From: Rhizophagus clarus | Lineage: Eukaryota > Glomeromycota > Glomeromycetes > Glomerales > Glomeraceae | Direction: 5' to 3' | DNA length: 64,000 nucleotides | Assembly: GCA_015698045.1 (NCBI GenBank) | Contig: BLAL01000020.1 | Coordinates: forward strand, 868,001-932,000 | In this document: positions 10,428 through 20,849 of the stretch, in pieces | How the letters are laid out: each line of letters begins with the position of its first letter | How positions within the stretch are numbered: position 1 is the stretch's first letter | The notes under the pieces: model-generated | The model's input: only the letters and a program-made list of their open reading frames with translations | Database searches by the model: none | What the model was told of the DNA's origin: nothing | Translations under genes and position numbers: made by a program

Positions 10428-12062
10428 TAGGGTTCTGATCAGTTCAGTTCGATTCAGTTTTTGCAAAAACTGATACCGAACTGAATTAATCAGTATCAGT
10501 ATTAATGATTACTGAAACTGATCGGTAATTACCAAAAACTGAACCGATTTACTGAACGTTTTTAGTAAAAAAACGTTTCGCAACGTTTAGCAAAAAAAAG
10601 TTGCGAAACGATTTTTTCTTATCAAATCATCCATAAAAAACATTTCGCAACGTTTTTTATTAAAGTGACAAAAAAAATGTTGCGAGACGTTTTTTTATAT
10701 TAAATCGTTTTATAAAAACGTTTCACAACATTTTTAAATAAAAAGGAAAATAACGTTATGAAATGTTGTTTTCTATATTAAATTTCTGATGTAAAAATGT
10801 TTTGCAACATTTTTTACAAGTTTCGCAAAAATAACGTTATGAAATGTTGTTTTCTATATTAAATTTCTGATGTAAAAATGTTTTGCAACATTTTTTACAA
10901 GTTTCGCAAAAATAACGTTATGAAATGTTGTTTTCTATATTAAATTTCTGATGTAAAAATGTTTTGCAACGTTTTTTACAATATTCGCAAAAATAACGTT
11001 ACGAAACATTATTTTTCATATTAAATTGTTTATATAAAAAACATTTCGCAACATTTTTTACAAGTTCTGCAAAAATAATGTTGCAAAATGTTATTTTTTT
11101 TATCAAATCGTTTATGTAAAAAACATTTCACAACGTTTTTTACAAGTTTCGCAAAAATAACGTTGCAAAACATTATTTTTTTTATATCAAACATTTATGT
11201 AAAAAATGTTTCGCAACGTTTTTTACAATGTTCGCAAAAATAATGTTGCAAAATATTATTTTTCATATTAAATTGTTTATGTAAAAAACATTTCGCAACG
11301 TTTTTTACAAGTTCTGCAAAAATAACGTTGCGAAATGTTATTTTTTTTATCAAATCATTTATGTAAAAAATGTTTCACAACATTTTTTACAAGTTTCACA
11401 AAAATAATATTGCAAAATGTTATTTTTTATCAAATTGTTTATGTAAAAAATGTTTCACAACGTTTTTTACAATGTTCGCAAAAATAATATTGTGAAGCGT
11501 TATTTTTTATCAAATCGTTTATGTAAAAAACATTTCACAACATTTTTTACAAGTTCCACAAAAATAACGTTGCAAAACGTTATTTTTTTTATCAAATCGT
11601 TTATGTAAAAAATGTTTCGCAACGTTTTTACAAGTTTCGCAAAAATAACGTTGCAAAACATTATTTTTATTAAATCGTTTATGTAAAAAACGTTTCACAA
11701 TGTTTTTTACAATGTTTGCAAAAATAACGTTGCAAAACGTTATTTTTTATCAAATCGTTTATGTAAAAAATGTTTCACAACGTTTTTTACAAGTTTTGCA
11801 AAAATAATGTTGCAAAACGTTATTTTTTATATCAAACGTTTATGTAAAAAACATTTTGCAACATTTTTTTAACTATATTATTTAATAAAAAGACTTTTCT
11901 TATAAAAAAAAATGTTTTTATTATCGGTAAATTGGTTTGGTAAATCGCAAAACCAATACCGAAACTGAAAGTTTCAATTCGATAAATCATAAAACTGAAA
12001 CTGCTCCAATACTGAAACCAGTCAGTATGGTTCGATAATTATCAAAACCGATTGGAGCCCTA
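10428..12062. mobile_element. hAT-type MITE, TAGGG family, with CGTTTCGCAACG array
   Basis: The ends are TAGGGTTCTGATCAGTT and, as reverse complement of the right end, TAGGGCTCCAATCGGTT. Subterminal CTGAACTGA and ACCGATAC words lie inside each end. The core (10555-11880) is an array of about 70-80 bp units in which AACGTTTCGCAACGTT and its complement alternate with A/T spacers. The same family starts at 61947. No matching 8-bp duplication is present: the left flank is CACAGG-element satellite and the right flank is hAT transposase sequence. A later rearrangement is likely. Confidence 0.8.
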
Positions 12063-12835
12063 CTTTCATCATTATCAAGTAATTGGCCAAATGAAGAAGA
12101 ATGGAATATACTTACAATTTTAGCAGACTTATTAGCTCCTTTTGCATCAGTAACAAAAATGATATCTGCTTCTAATTATCCAACTATTGGTGAAGTCAAA
12201 TTACTTTTTGAGGGTATTAGAATACATTTAAATCAATTTTGAAGTGAAGATTTTATTTTACAAAACCAAGTAGATGAAATGAAATGTGTTTTTACAAATT
12301 ACTTTAATGAAATAAGTGAAGCATTGCATGTTCCAACCTTTTTTGATCTCTGTTATAAAAAATTAGCATATGGTGACATGTCTCAAGATAATATTCTTGA
12401 ATCAGTTCGTAGAGTAATGGCCAATTTTAGAGAATCAGCTGATGATACTCTATACCATCTCAACCTATTCAGACTTCACAGCGTCATCTAATGAATTTAT
12501 CAGCAACTGAAACAAGAAATTATTTTCGCAATTTAATAATGCCAAGTCAAACTTCACAATCTGTTTCAAATAAATTGAAACTTTATTTTAATTCCAACTC
12601 ACCAGGTGATGAAATTGTACCTTTAGAATAGTGGAAAAACCATGCTAGTGAATACCCAACATTATCAAAAATGGCAAAGGACTACTTAGCAATAATGTCA
12701 ACATCTGTTTCTTGTGAACAGTTTTTTTCAATTGCAGGGCATCAATTTAGTCAAACACGTAATAAAATTGATCCTAATACAGCACAAGTATGTTTATGCT
12801 TAAAATCTTGGTTAGAACAGAAAAAAATTGAATAA
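12063..12835 (+). pseudogene. hAT-family transposase, C-terminal half, broken
   Basis: The visible frame starts at NWPNEEEWNILTILADLLAP and covers the hAT catalytic C-terminal part. It ends in the dimerisation region: WKNHASEYPTLSKMAKDYLA, then SVSCEQFFSIAGHQFSQTRN and LCLKSWLEQ. The pattern of Ser-x-x-x-Glu-x-x-Phe-Ser with following Arg-Asn is the hallmark of the hAT dimer domain. There are in-frame stops (after HLNQF near 12240 and before WKNHAS near 12632) and a frameshift near 12470. The N-terminal half, including any BED zinc finger, is missing; the adjacent MITE occupies its place. hAT MITEs with 8-bp duplications in this window may have been moved by relatives of this enzyme. Confidence 0.8.
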
Positions 12836-12875
12836 ATGTTAAAGAATTTTATATTTTATCCTTTATTATGATTAT

Positions 12876-14003
12876 TTTTTTTTTTTTTAGTCAAAAGAAA
12901 TGCTTTTATTCCTGAAAAAAGATAGAAAAGGTTACAAAATTTCAAAAATTACAAAGCCAGCCCGTTCCCCACACTAGGGTCACAAACTATCTCATGACTA
13001 CTATATCCCTAGCCTATTCTCTTTTAATGTAATAGGAAGTCTAGTTATAGAATTGTTCAAGGTATAAGGGTAAACGAAAAAATAAAAAAAAAAAAATTCT
13101 ATGATCTAATAAAACAATAAACATTACATAAAGCGAATGCTAAGCATGACAAGAAGTTAGTATGGAATCTTCTATCTATCCCTCCCAACTAAACTAAACA
13201 TAATGTTCTAATAACGCCTTCAGTCCAGCTATTAAATGTTTTACATCCGGCTTCTTAGACTGGTCGTTTCTTGAATGATTGATCTTCTTGGTAGAACGTC
13301 CAGATTTGGGAGTTTTATTATGATCGTTCTTGCGGTTGTTAGTATTAAAACCTGAAAAAGAAAAATTAGACCCTTTAGGTGTCCGTGAGGAGGATTTGTC
13401 TGCATTGCCAATTCGAGCAGATTTACGTAAATTCTTGAAGTTGGGGGTGAAATAACGGCACCAAGAGATTCTAACGTCATTCCAAAGCTGGGGGTTCTTA
13501 ATGCGAGTGGAAACATGATCCCAAGTGTCAAAGTAACCTATCAGCTTTCTGGATCCATCAACTTCTTTAACTAATTTGAAAGATTTTATGCCACTGTCCA
13601 ACAAAAATTGGTAAGGGCGTCCGTTTGGGAATAAAGAGGCATCCGTCATATCATCTGAAAGATTATGTACAATGGCTTGGAACTTTTCTCTTTGTTTCCT
13701 TTCCGAAAGGTTTCAGGAAGCAGGAAACCATCTAACAGGGATTCCTCCCAAGTTGACAGTCCAGTCCCCTCCGTTGTAACATTTCAAGCACTCATGGTCA
13801 GGAATCAGTCTAACCCTCGCTGATAGATACTTCTTGTGCACCCTTGTACTGACTGAAACGACCTTACCCCATCGTCCTAAATTGGCCAACAGAGTATAGT
13901 TATCCCATTTGGCCGGAATATCATAGACTACAAGATCCAATAATTGTGCTTGTTCTTGATCTTGAGGAATATAACCAGTGATGATAACATTTCCATTATT
14001 TAA
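12876..14003 (-). mobile_element. 5'-truncated LINE copy with 13-bp target duplication
   Basis: The copy lies on the minus strand. Its poly(A) tail is the T-run 12876-12888, and its 5' end is at 14003. It is flanked by perfect copies of TTATTATGATTAT at 12863-12875 and 14004-14016. The length of the duplication and the tail are those of target-primed reverse transcription. It carries an ORF1-like frame and a 3' untranslated region of about 300 bp, and is the same family as 2592-3491. Confidence 0.88.
13194..14003 (-). pseudogene. LINE ORF1-like protein with RRM-like segment
   Basis: Read on the minus strand, a frame opens at the truncation point (GNVIITGYIPQDQEQAQLLD). It passes through an RRM-like region (LVVYDIPAKWDNYTLLANLG, RWGKVVSVSTRV, then KKYLSARVRLIPD and WTVNLGGIPVRWFPAS). 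A TGA near 13714 interrupts it; the family word around it suggests an original Trp codon. The same frame then continues through LSERKQREKFQAI, MTDASLFPNGRPYQF, the FKLVKEVDGSRKLIGYF segment, a basic Ser/Lys/Asn-rich linker, and a final GLKALLEHYV helix ending at 13194. The RRM-like half probably binds RNA, as in many LINE ORF1 proteins. No reverse transcriptase is present. Retroposition of a host mRNA family is an alternative. Confidence 0.7.
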
Positions 14004-14339
14004 TTATTATGATTATATTTTATTCTATTTTTTTATATAAATTATACATTTTTTTTAAAAATATATATATTTATTATTTAAAAATAAAATTTAACATTTA
14101 TAAAAAAAAAATGATTGCAGAATAAAATTACTAAATTCAAAGTGAATAAATAAATATATATAAATATTTTAACTAATAAATTAGGTATTTTTTCAAAAGA
14201 ATATAGATGCATAAGTGAGGAAATGGTTGCCATTATTTTATTGGTTTGTAATTTCTAAAATCGGTTAGTCTTTATAACTTTTTATAAAGATTTTCATTAG
14301 ATTAATAACTTTATTTAAAATAAAAATCATTTGTTATAT

Positions 14340-14500
14340 AAAGACTAATATGAGGACCGGTCAGTCTTCAGGACTGGTCCTACTGCGTCACAGGAAAATG
14401 AAAGACCGCGGTCCAGTCCTACAAGTCCTGAGACCGGCCGGTTTAGGACTGAGTAGGACCGGTAGAACTGATGACCATCTTTAGTCCTATCGCAGAGGTG
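14340..14500. repeat. GC-rich MITE-like patch with GGACCGGT words
   Basis: A local jump in G+C, with repeated GGACCGGT, GGACTGGTCC and AGTCCT words in both orientations. It looks like the subterminal part of a small hAT-type MITE. The flanks gave no convincing target duplication. The neighbouring 14017-14340 and 14500-14696 are plain A/T sequence. Confidence 0.45.
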
Positions 14501-14696
14501 ACGTATAAATTTACTCTATTTAAAATTGCAAAATCTTATTGTATTATAATATATTTAAATAATATTATAATTAGAATTGTATTATTATACTGCTTTTCAA
14601 ATTATTTATATTTTTTTTTATTATTTTATTAATTTTAAAGTTATTCAATAAGTTATAATAAAAAATAAAGTAATTAATCATATTATAAATATATTT

Positions 14697-14823
14697 CATA
14701 TCGGCGGATTTATTTCATCATCCAAATATATTAAATTTTGTTATACAATGTATTATAAAAGTTAAAGATATGCAATATAATAATCCAAAAAAAGTGCGTA
14801 CAATTTTAAAAAATGCAATTTAG
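14697..14823 (+). other. Coding-like terminal segment of the element
   Basis: The first 127 bp of the element are open in one frame to TAG at 14821-14823, reading ISADLFHHPNILNFVIQ, then KVKDMQYNNPKKVRTILK. The composition is protein-like rather than A/T noise. The other copy (56072-56200, minus strand) gives the same residues. It may be the 3' end of a gene whose body lies outside the element or was lost in this short derivative. No ATG in frame lies near the terminus. Confidence 0.4.
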
Positions 14824-15037
14824 GACGATTTTAATTTTGGCCAGAATTAACATAATTTTGGCTAGATTTAATATACCGTAACTGGTAATATGATAGTAAT
14901 GATATTTAGTTAAACAAAAAAGAAAAAAACTTTAACGTTACAATCTATAAAATCTATAATTACAAAGACAATTTCACATTTAATAATTTGTTGAATAATA
15001 ATTAATATCACTATAAAAGAAAATTGTATGAAAGAAA

Positions 15038-16228
15038 TTATATTTTAATCAAAAGAAAAAAAATTACACCACAATGTATATATGATTTTATAAAAAAATT
15101 GAACCACAATTGCACAATTTTAACTGTAATATTAATGCTATAGTTCTGTACTAATTGCAAATGCACTGCAATATATAAGAATGAAAAATACAGTAAGAAA
15201 GGATGACAGAAGAATAAAGGAAAAAAGAAATAAATGAAAATGGATGAAGGGAAGCAAAGATAATCAAAGAGAAATGAAGAATGAACAAAAAAGATAAAGG
15301 ATAGTAAAAAGGAATGAATGAAACAAAAAAAGAATAAAAATGAATGAGAAAACAAAAGGGAAATGAAAAGGAATAAAGAGAATGAAAAAAAAATAAAAGA
15401 AACAAAGATGGAATTAAAAGGAATGAAAGAAACAAATAGCGAATGAAAAAAAACAGGGGGAATAAAAGAGAATGAAAGGAAGCAAAGGAGGAATGAAAAT
15501 CAATAAAGGGAATGAAAAAAAAGCAACAAAAGAAGCCAAAGAGTAATGAGAGAAATAAAAAAAGCAATGAAAGAAATCAAAGATCAATGAAAGAAATGGA
15601 AAAAGCAATGAAAGAAACCAAAGATAAATTAAAGAAATGAAAAAAAGCAACGAAAGAAACCATGAAAATAAGAGAAATAAAAAAATGAAAGAAAAGCCAG
15701 AACACCCACCCATAGAAAAAAGAAAAAGAAAACGGTTAATATCATCTTAAAAGAAAAATAAAATAACAAGAGAAAGAGACGTAAAAGACTTACTTGAATT
15801 TTCACTCAAATGATACACATCTAAAAAAGACAGAAAGTTTAGTAAAAAAACAAGGGAAAGAATAAAAAGAAAACAAAAAAAAGAATTAAAACTCACCTTG
15901 AATTTCCACTGAAATGGAATTAAAAACAGCCGCATCTAAAAAAAAAGAACAAGTTAATAAGAGAAAAAGAAAAAAGAATAAAAGCAAAAAAAAAAAACTT
16001 ACCTGTTACAGCACTTAATCCCAAAGCTAAAGGTGACGCCGTTAACTAAAGAATTAAAAAAAATGATTTTTTTATTTTAAAAAAAAATGATAAAAAAAAA
16101 GATGATTATTTTATTTTTAAAAAAAAAAAAAAAAAAAAAAAATGATTATTTATTTTAAAAAAAAATGTTAAAAAAAAAAAAAGATTTTTTATTTTAAAAA
16201 AAAATGATAAAAAAAAAGATGATTATTT

Positions 16229-16262
<34 letters not shown>

Positions 16263-16460
16263 TGATTATTTATTTTAAAAAAAAAATGTTAAAAAAAAAA
16301 AAAAGATTTTTTATTTTAAAAAAAAATGATAAAAAAAAAATGATTATTTATTTTAAAAAAAAAATGTTAAAAAAAATTTCCTTCCGCTACAGTAGCTTAA
16401 GTCTGAACAAAACTACTAGCGTTAATTATCTATAACATAAAAGGTAATATCGCTTACCAT
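15038..16460 (-). CDS. Five-exon gene for a 79-residue membrane-type protein (copy L)
   Basis: On the minus strand the predicted exons are 16458-16460 (ATG alone, then GTAAGC), 16003-16045, 15897-15935, 15794-15820 and 15038-15165. All introns begin GTAAG or GTGAG and end in T-rich tracts with TAG or CAG. Splicing keeps one frame: LTASPLALGLSAVT, then an Ala-Val segment and NSISVEIQ, DVYHLSENS, MHLQLVQNYSINITVKIVQL, and a hydrophobic tail GVIFFLLIKI. The N-terminus could be a weak signal or anchor and the C-terminus a membrane segment. The protein is not recognised. The fourth intron (628 nt) is a purine-rich tract on this strand's complement, and the first intron contains the A/T homopolymer block 16046-16380. 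It diverges from the micro-exon gene starting at 16854. The single-codon first exon is a hypothesis; the other four exons are supported by conservation in copy R. Confidence 0.55.
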
Positions 16461-16853
16461 TTACGATAAGCTTATCTCATGAGTTGATATAAAAAAGGAA
16501 TATATGCAGTTTTTGAACCGGTATAACCGGTATTATGATCTGATTATTTAGGTAAACAAGTGGTAAACGCGTAAAAAAAAAAATATAGCGCCTCTGGGCT
16601 CTGGCAGTTTTTTCATCAGCGATAATGTTTATTTGTTTATTAGGTAATCTATTTTATTTGTTTCTCTTCATTCACTTTTTAAAACTTTAATTTTAATTCT
16701 TTTATTTCAATTTTAATTGATCAAATAAAATTAAATAAAAAAAAAATTCAACACTATAACGAATTATTTGGTATAAAGGCCCCACATGTGACTTGCTGAT
16801 CTAATCAGATAATCTGAATATCCGATCTTGAAAAAAAAATTTTTTTTTTTGTG
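16461..16853. promoter_or_regulatory. Bidirectional promoter region between two divergent genes
   Basis: About 390 bp separate the two predicted start codons. Towards the micro-exon gene, GGTATAAAGGCCCC gives a TATA-like box (TATAAA at 16773-16778), about 76 bp before the ATG at 16854. The segment ACTATAACGAATTATT before it and GATCTAATCAGATAATC after it recur ahead of the arrays at 356 and 22196 and in copy R. Towards the other gene, a TTTATATCAA word lies about 20-30 bp before its ATG. The function is inferred from position and conservation. Confidence 0.55.
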
Positions 16854-18702
16854 ATGTTGCCAGACGAAAAGCACGACCGGACTATTGGAATTAAGGTAAG
16901 GGAGGGTTGGGGTGGTGTTTTTCGGGGGGTTTTTTTTTTTATTTAATTAACTATTTTTTTTTTCTTTTTTCTTTTTTGTAGTGTTGCCGGACGAAAAGAC
17001 TTTTGGAATTAAGGACAATTAAGGTAAGGAAGTGTTGGGAGATGCTTTTCGTTGTTGTTTTTTTATTTAATTAATTAATTATTATTATTATTTTTTCTTT
17101 TTTGTAGTGTTGCCGGACGAAAAGCATGACCGGACTATTGGAATTAAGTAAGGTAAGGAAGGGTTGGGGTGGTGTTTTTCGTTGGTTTTTTTATTTAATT
17201 AATTAATTAGTAATTTTTTTTTTTTTTTGTAGTGTTGCCGGACGAAAAACTTTTGGAATTAAGGACAATTAAGGTAAGGAAGTGTTGGGGAGATGCTTTT
17301 CGTTGTTTTTTTTTATTTAATTAATTAATTATTATTATTATTTTTTTTTCTTTTTTGTAGTGTTGCCGGACGAAAAGCACGACCAGACTATTGGAATTAA
17401 GTAAGGTAAGGGAGATTAGGGTGGTGTTTTTCAGTTTTTTTTATTTAATTAATTAATTATTATTATTTTTTCTTTTTTGTAGTGTTGCCGGATGAAAAGC
17501 ATGACCGGACTATTGGAATTAAGTAAGGTAAGGGAGGGTTGGGGTGGTGTTTTTCGTTGGTTTTTTTATTTAATTAATTAATTAGTAATTTTTTTTTTTC
17601 TTTTTTGTAGTGTTGCCAGACGAAAAGCACGACCGGACTATTGGAATTAAGGTAAGGGAGGGTTGGGGTGGTGTTTTTCGGGGGTTTTTTTTTTTATTTA
17701 ATTAACTATTTTTTTTTTCTTTTTTCTTTTTTGTAGTGTTGCCGGACGAAAAGACTTTTGGAATTAAGGACAATTAAGGTAAGGAAGTGTTGGGAGATGC
17801 TTTTCGTTGTTATTTTTTTATTTAATTAATTAATTATTATTATTATTTTTTCTTTTTTGTAGTGTTGCCGGACGAAAAGCATGACCGGACTATTGGAATT
17901 AAGTAAGGTAAGGGAGGGTTGGGGTGGTGTTTTTCGTTGGTTTTTTTATTTAATTAATTAATTAGTAATTTTTTTTTTTTTTTTGTAGTGTTGCCGGACG
18001 AAAGACTTTTGGAATTAAGGACAATTAAGGTAAGGAAGTGTTGGGGAGATGCTTTTCGTTGTTTTTTTTTATTTAATTAATTAATTATTATTATTATTTT
18101 TTTTTCTTTTTTGTAGTGTTGCCGGACGAAAAGCACGACCAGACTATTGGAATTAAGTAAGGTAAGGGAGATTAGGGTGGTGTTTTTCGGTTTTTTTTAT
18201 TTAATTAATTAATTATTATTATTTTTTCTTTTTTGTAGTGTTGCCGGATGAAAAGCATGACCGGACTATTGGAATTAAGTAAGGTAAGGGAGGGTTGGGG
18301 TGGTGTTTTTCGTTGGTTTTTTTATTTAATTAATTAATTAGTAATTTTTTTTTTCTTTTTTGTAGTGTTGCCAGACGAAAAGCATGACCGGACTATTGGA
18401 ATTAAGGTAAGGGAGAGTTGGGGTGAATTTTTTCGTTGTTTTTTTTTAATTAATTAATTATTTATTTATTTTTTTTTTTTTCTTTTTTGTAGTGTTGCCA
18501 GACGAAAAGCACGACCGGACTTTTGGAATTAAGGACAATTGAGGTCAAGAGTATATGGTCAAGGAGATTACGACATTCGCAAGGCTCTGTAACAACGATC
18601 ATCTATCTAAAAGTCAAAGTTTTTGTACTGGTGGATTTAAATATCACGAGATTTCAATATCGGTTAAGTAATTTCCCTAAGAGGAGCCTGCATGAGTTTT
18701 AA
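16854..18702 (+). CDS. Tandem micro-exon gene (copy L), 14 exon-like units
   Basis: Unit 1 starts with ATG (16854-16895: MLPDEKHDRTIGIK). Units 2-13 are cores of 41, 42 or 45 nt, each between TTTTTTGTAG and GTAAGG. Their order 42/42/45/41/45/45 then 41/42/45/41/45/45 shows a higher-order repeat of six units with a period of about 755 bp (starts near 16855, 17611 and 18366). The 42- and 45-nt units are stop-free in one frame (CCRTKRLLELRTIK; CCRTKSMTGLLELSK). The last exon (18493-18702) continues that frame for 69 codons: IEVKSIWSRRLRHSQ, then TTIIYLKVKVFVLVDLNITR and FPKRSLHEF, stop. Joining every unit would shift frame at the 41-nt ones, so a full product needs these skipped. Splicing has not been shown; the protein is not recognised. 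Confidence 0.5.
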
Positions 18703-19214
18703 AATCATTGTTAGTTTTAAAATCATCGTCGGTAAACGATACAAAGGAAGATTCTTTGTCTCCATATTTTAAAAACAAAATTTTTAAAATTAAAAATTAA
18801 TAAAAGATAATGAAAATTTTGGTTATTTCTTTATTTTCAAAATTCTTTAAATATTATAGCAAATTCATATGAAACCTGGTTATTCTTACTGCCTTATTTA
18901 ATTATTTTACATCATGAAAAAGCTTTTGGAGAATAAATAATACCATTAACAACTGCAAATAACTACTATTGTATTTACAAAATTTTATTTGCAACTGGTG
19001 TAAAAAGTGATGGGTTCTTAAAATAGTTGATGGGTTATAAAAAGTCGTTATTACTTTAATTTTTAAGTACGAGTTGTAAAAAATTTTTTTATTTTCTGAT
19101 TATTCTACATAAGATTGATAAGATGAATGTGTAACACAATCGTATTTTGCACTGTTTACTAATTTTTTATTAAAAATTCTTAATTTAAGCTAATTCCAAG
19201 GATCGGCGCATATG
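18703..19214. other. 3' untranslated and terminal region of the element
   Basis: A/T sequence after the last exon, with AATAAAAGATAATG near 18800 as a possible poly(A) signal. Conserved with 52983-53495 in copy R. No further gene. Confidence 0.5.
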
Positions 19215-19689
19215 TATTTGTAAAATTGATTGATTTTTTATATACTTATATATAAATTTATATTGTAATTTATGATTCTTTAGTATTATAAAAAATTTTA
19301 ATTATAATTGGATATTTTTCATTAATTTTATCCATTTTATTTCAAATAGTTATCTATATAAACTATTTCTATATATATAAAATTTTAACCAAATTTACTT
19401 TTTAATTTCTTTTGTAAGTTTAAATTTATATAAAAAAAAAATATAATAATAATAACTTGTATTAAAATACACATGATTAATAATATTTATTATTAAAGAA
19501 TCAAAATTTGTAAATATTACTTTTAATATAATTTTAGTTTTTTTAAATAATTTTTTATAAATTTAATAAAAAATTTCTTGGATTTCATCTTTTATAATCG
19601 CATTTGCTATAATTTGAATTTTATAATAATTATTAATTATAATTATAATAAATAATAATATCATTTGAAATCAATTAATAGCAGAAATA

Positions 19690-20112
19690 TAGATGCCACC
19701 CAAATTATTTTAAGCAAATTCCAAATTAATTTGTACATTTTGACAGCCATAATTCCCAAATTTCAAATGTACAAATTGCAAAATTTATATATGTAATTTG
19801 TAAATTAATTTGGATTTGTATATTTGGGCTGCTATATAAAGTTGCTGAGCAAAACTAGGTAGCTTAGCAAACTGTCTAAATGTCAAAAATGTAAAACTTG
19901 ACAAAACTATATTAAAATCTTAGTAAAAAATTAGCAAAACTTGACAATTATCAAAACTTATAGTAAATCATATTAAATAGCGAAACAATAGTAAAGTATT
20001 ATTAAAAAATCAGTAAAACTAGAGTTTAGACATTTAGCCAAATTTAAAATTAGTTTAGACAGGCAACCTTACTGCCATAATCCCAAATTATTTTGGATTT
20101 GGGTGGCATCTA
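19690..20112. mobile_element. TA-flanked MITE (TAGATGCCACCC family), with nested MITE
   Basis: The left end is TAGATGCCACCCAAAT and the right end its reverse complement, with TA on both sides. It is the same family as 20671-20849, there in inverted orientation and uninterrupted at about 180 bp. The extra length here is the hAT-type insertion 19837-20071. The interior is highly palindromic (AAATTAATTTG and CCCAAAT words). Confidence 0.8.
19837..20071. mobile_element. hAT-type MITE (TAAGGTTGC family) nested in a TA MITE
   Basis: Ends TAAAGTTGC and, reverse complement, TAAGGTTGCCTGTC. The 8-bp flanks CTGCTATA (19829-19836) and CTGCCATA (20072-20079) differ at one base. The unfilled site is seen in the sister MITE at 20671-20849. 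AGCAAAACTA and TTAGCAAA words repeat inside. Confidence 0.75.
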
Positions 20113-20670
20113 TAAATAGAAATAATATTTATTATAATTATATTATTAAATTGTTTATATAATCCCTTTGTAAAAATAACATTTATAAAAGTAAATTTAT
20201 CTTTTAAAAACTAATTCTAATTTTAATTTAACAATTTATATTAAGAATAATTATTAATAAAATAAGTAAGAAAATATTTAAAATTTACTTAACCTTTATT
20301 AATAATATATTTTTTACATTTTTTTAATCATAAATTTTGTAAATTTTGAAATTATAATACTATTTTTCCTATCATCTCATTTATAATATAATTATATAAA
20401 TTATTAAAAGTATTAATTTTAATGATATTGCTTGATTTCAATGATTAAAAAAATAGAACTATTATTAAGTCTGAAGTAAAATAGAATATAGTTTTAGTTT
20501 CTAAAATAAGTGAAATAATTAAGAATTATTTGAATATTTAAATATAATATTATCAAAAATAAAAGTATATATAGTTTTTTATTATACTTCAGACTAATAA
20601 ATTAATATATTAAGAATAATTGTTTTTAAAAAGAAGCATTTTTTTGTTTAGTAAGAATGTAGGCATTCTA
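20113..20670. other. AT-rich stretch, no gene seen
   Basis: Plain A/T sequence between two MITE copies, without terminal repeats or coding frame. 19220-19689 is similar. Confidence 0.6.
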
Positions 20671-20849
20671 TAAATGTCATCTAAATCCAAATAATTTGGA
20701 ATTATAGCAGCCCAAATGTATAAATTCAAATTAATTTACAAATTACATATATAAATTTTGCAATTTGTACATTTGGGATTTGGGAATTATGACTATCAAA
20801 ATATACAAATTAATTTGGGATTTACTTAAAATAATTTGGGTGGCATCTA
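20671..20849. mobile_element. TA-flanked MITE (TAGATGCCACCC family), intact form
   Basis: About 180 bp, ends TAAATGTCATC and GGTGGCATCTA, TA at each side. Nearly a full-length inverted repeat of itself and an inverted copy of 19690-20112. Confidence 0.8.

Larger units (their letters stand above)
14697..19214 (+). mobile_element. Novel-looking TIR element, copy L, with two divergent intron-rich genes
   Basis: The left end reads CATATCGGCGGAT and the right end, as reverse complement, CATATGCGCCGATC: about 13 bp of inverted terminal repeat with three mismatches. A perfect 5-bp duplication TATTT flanks it (14692-14696 and 19215-19219). The second copy, 52983-56200, is inverted, has its own 5-bp duplication and the same exact ends, and matches closely outside the arrays. 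The 4518-bp length versus 3218 bp is explained by expansion of the micro-exon array (14 units against 5) and of A/T runs. No transposase is recognised, so it is either non-autonomous or uses an unknown enzyme. Superfamily unassigned. Confidence 0.9.
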
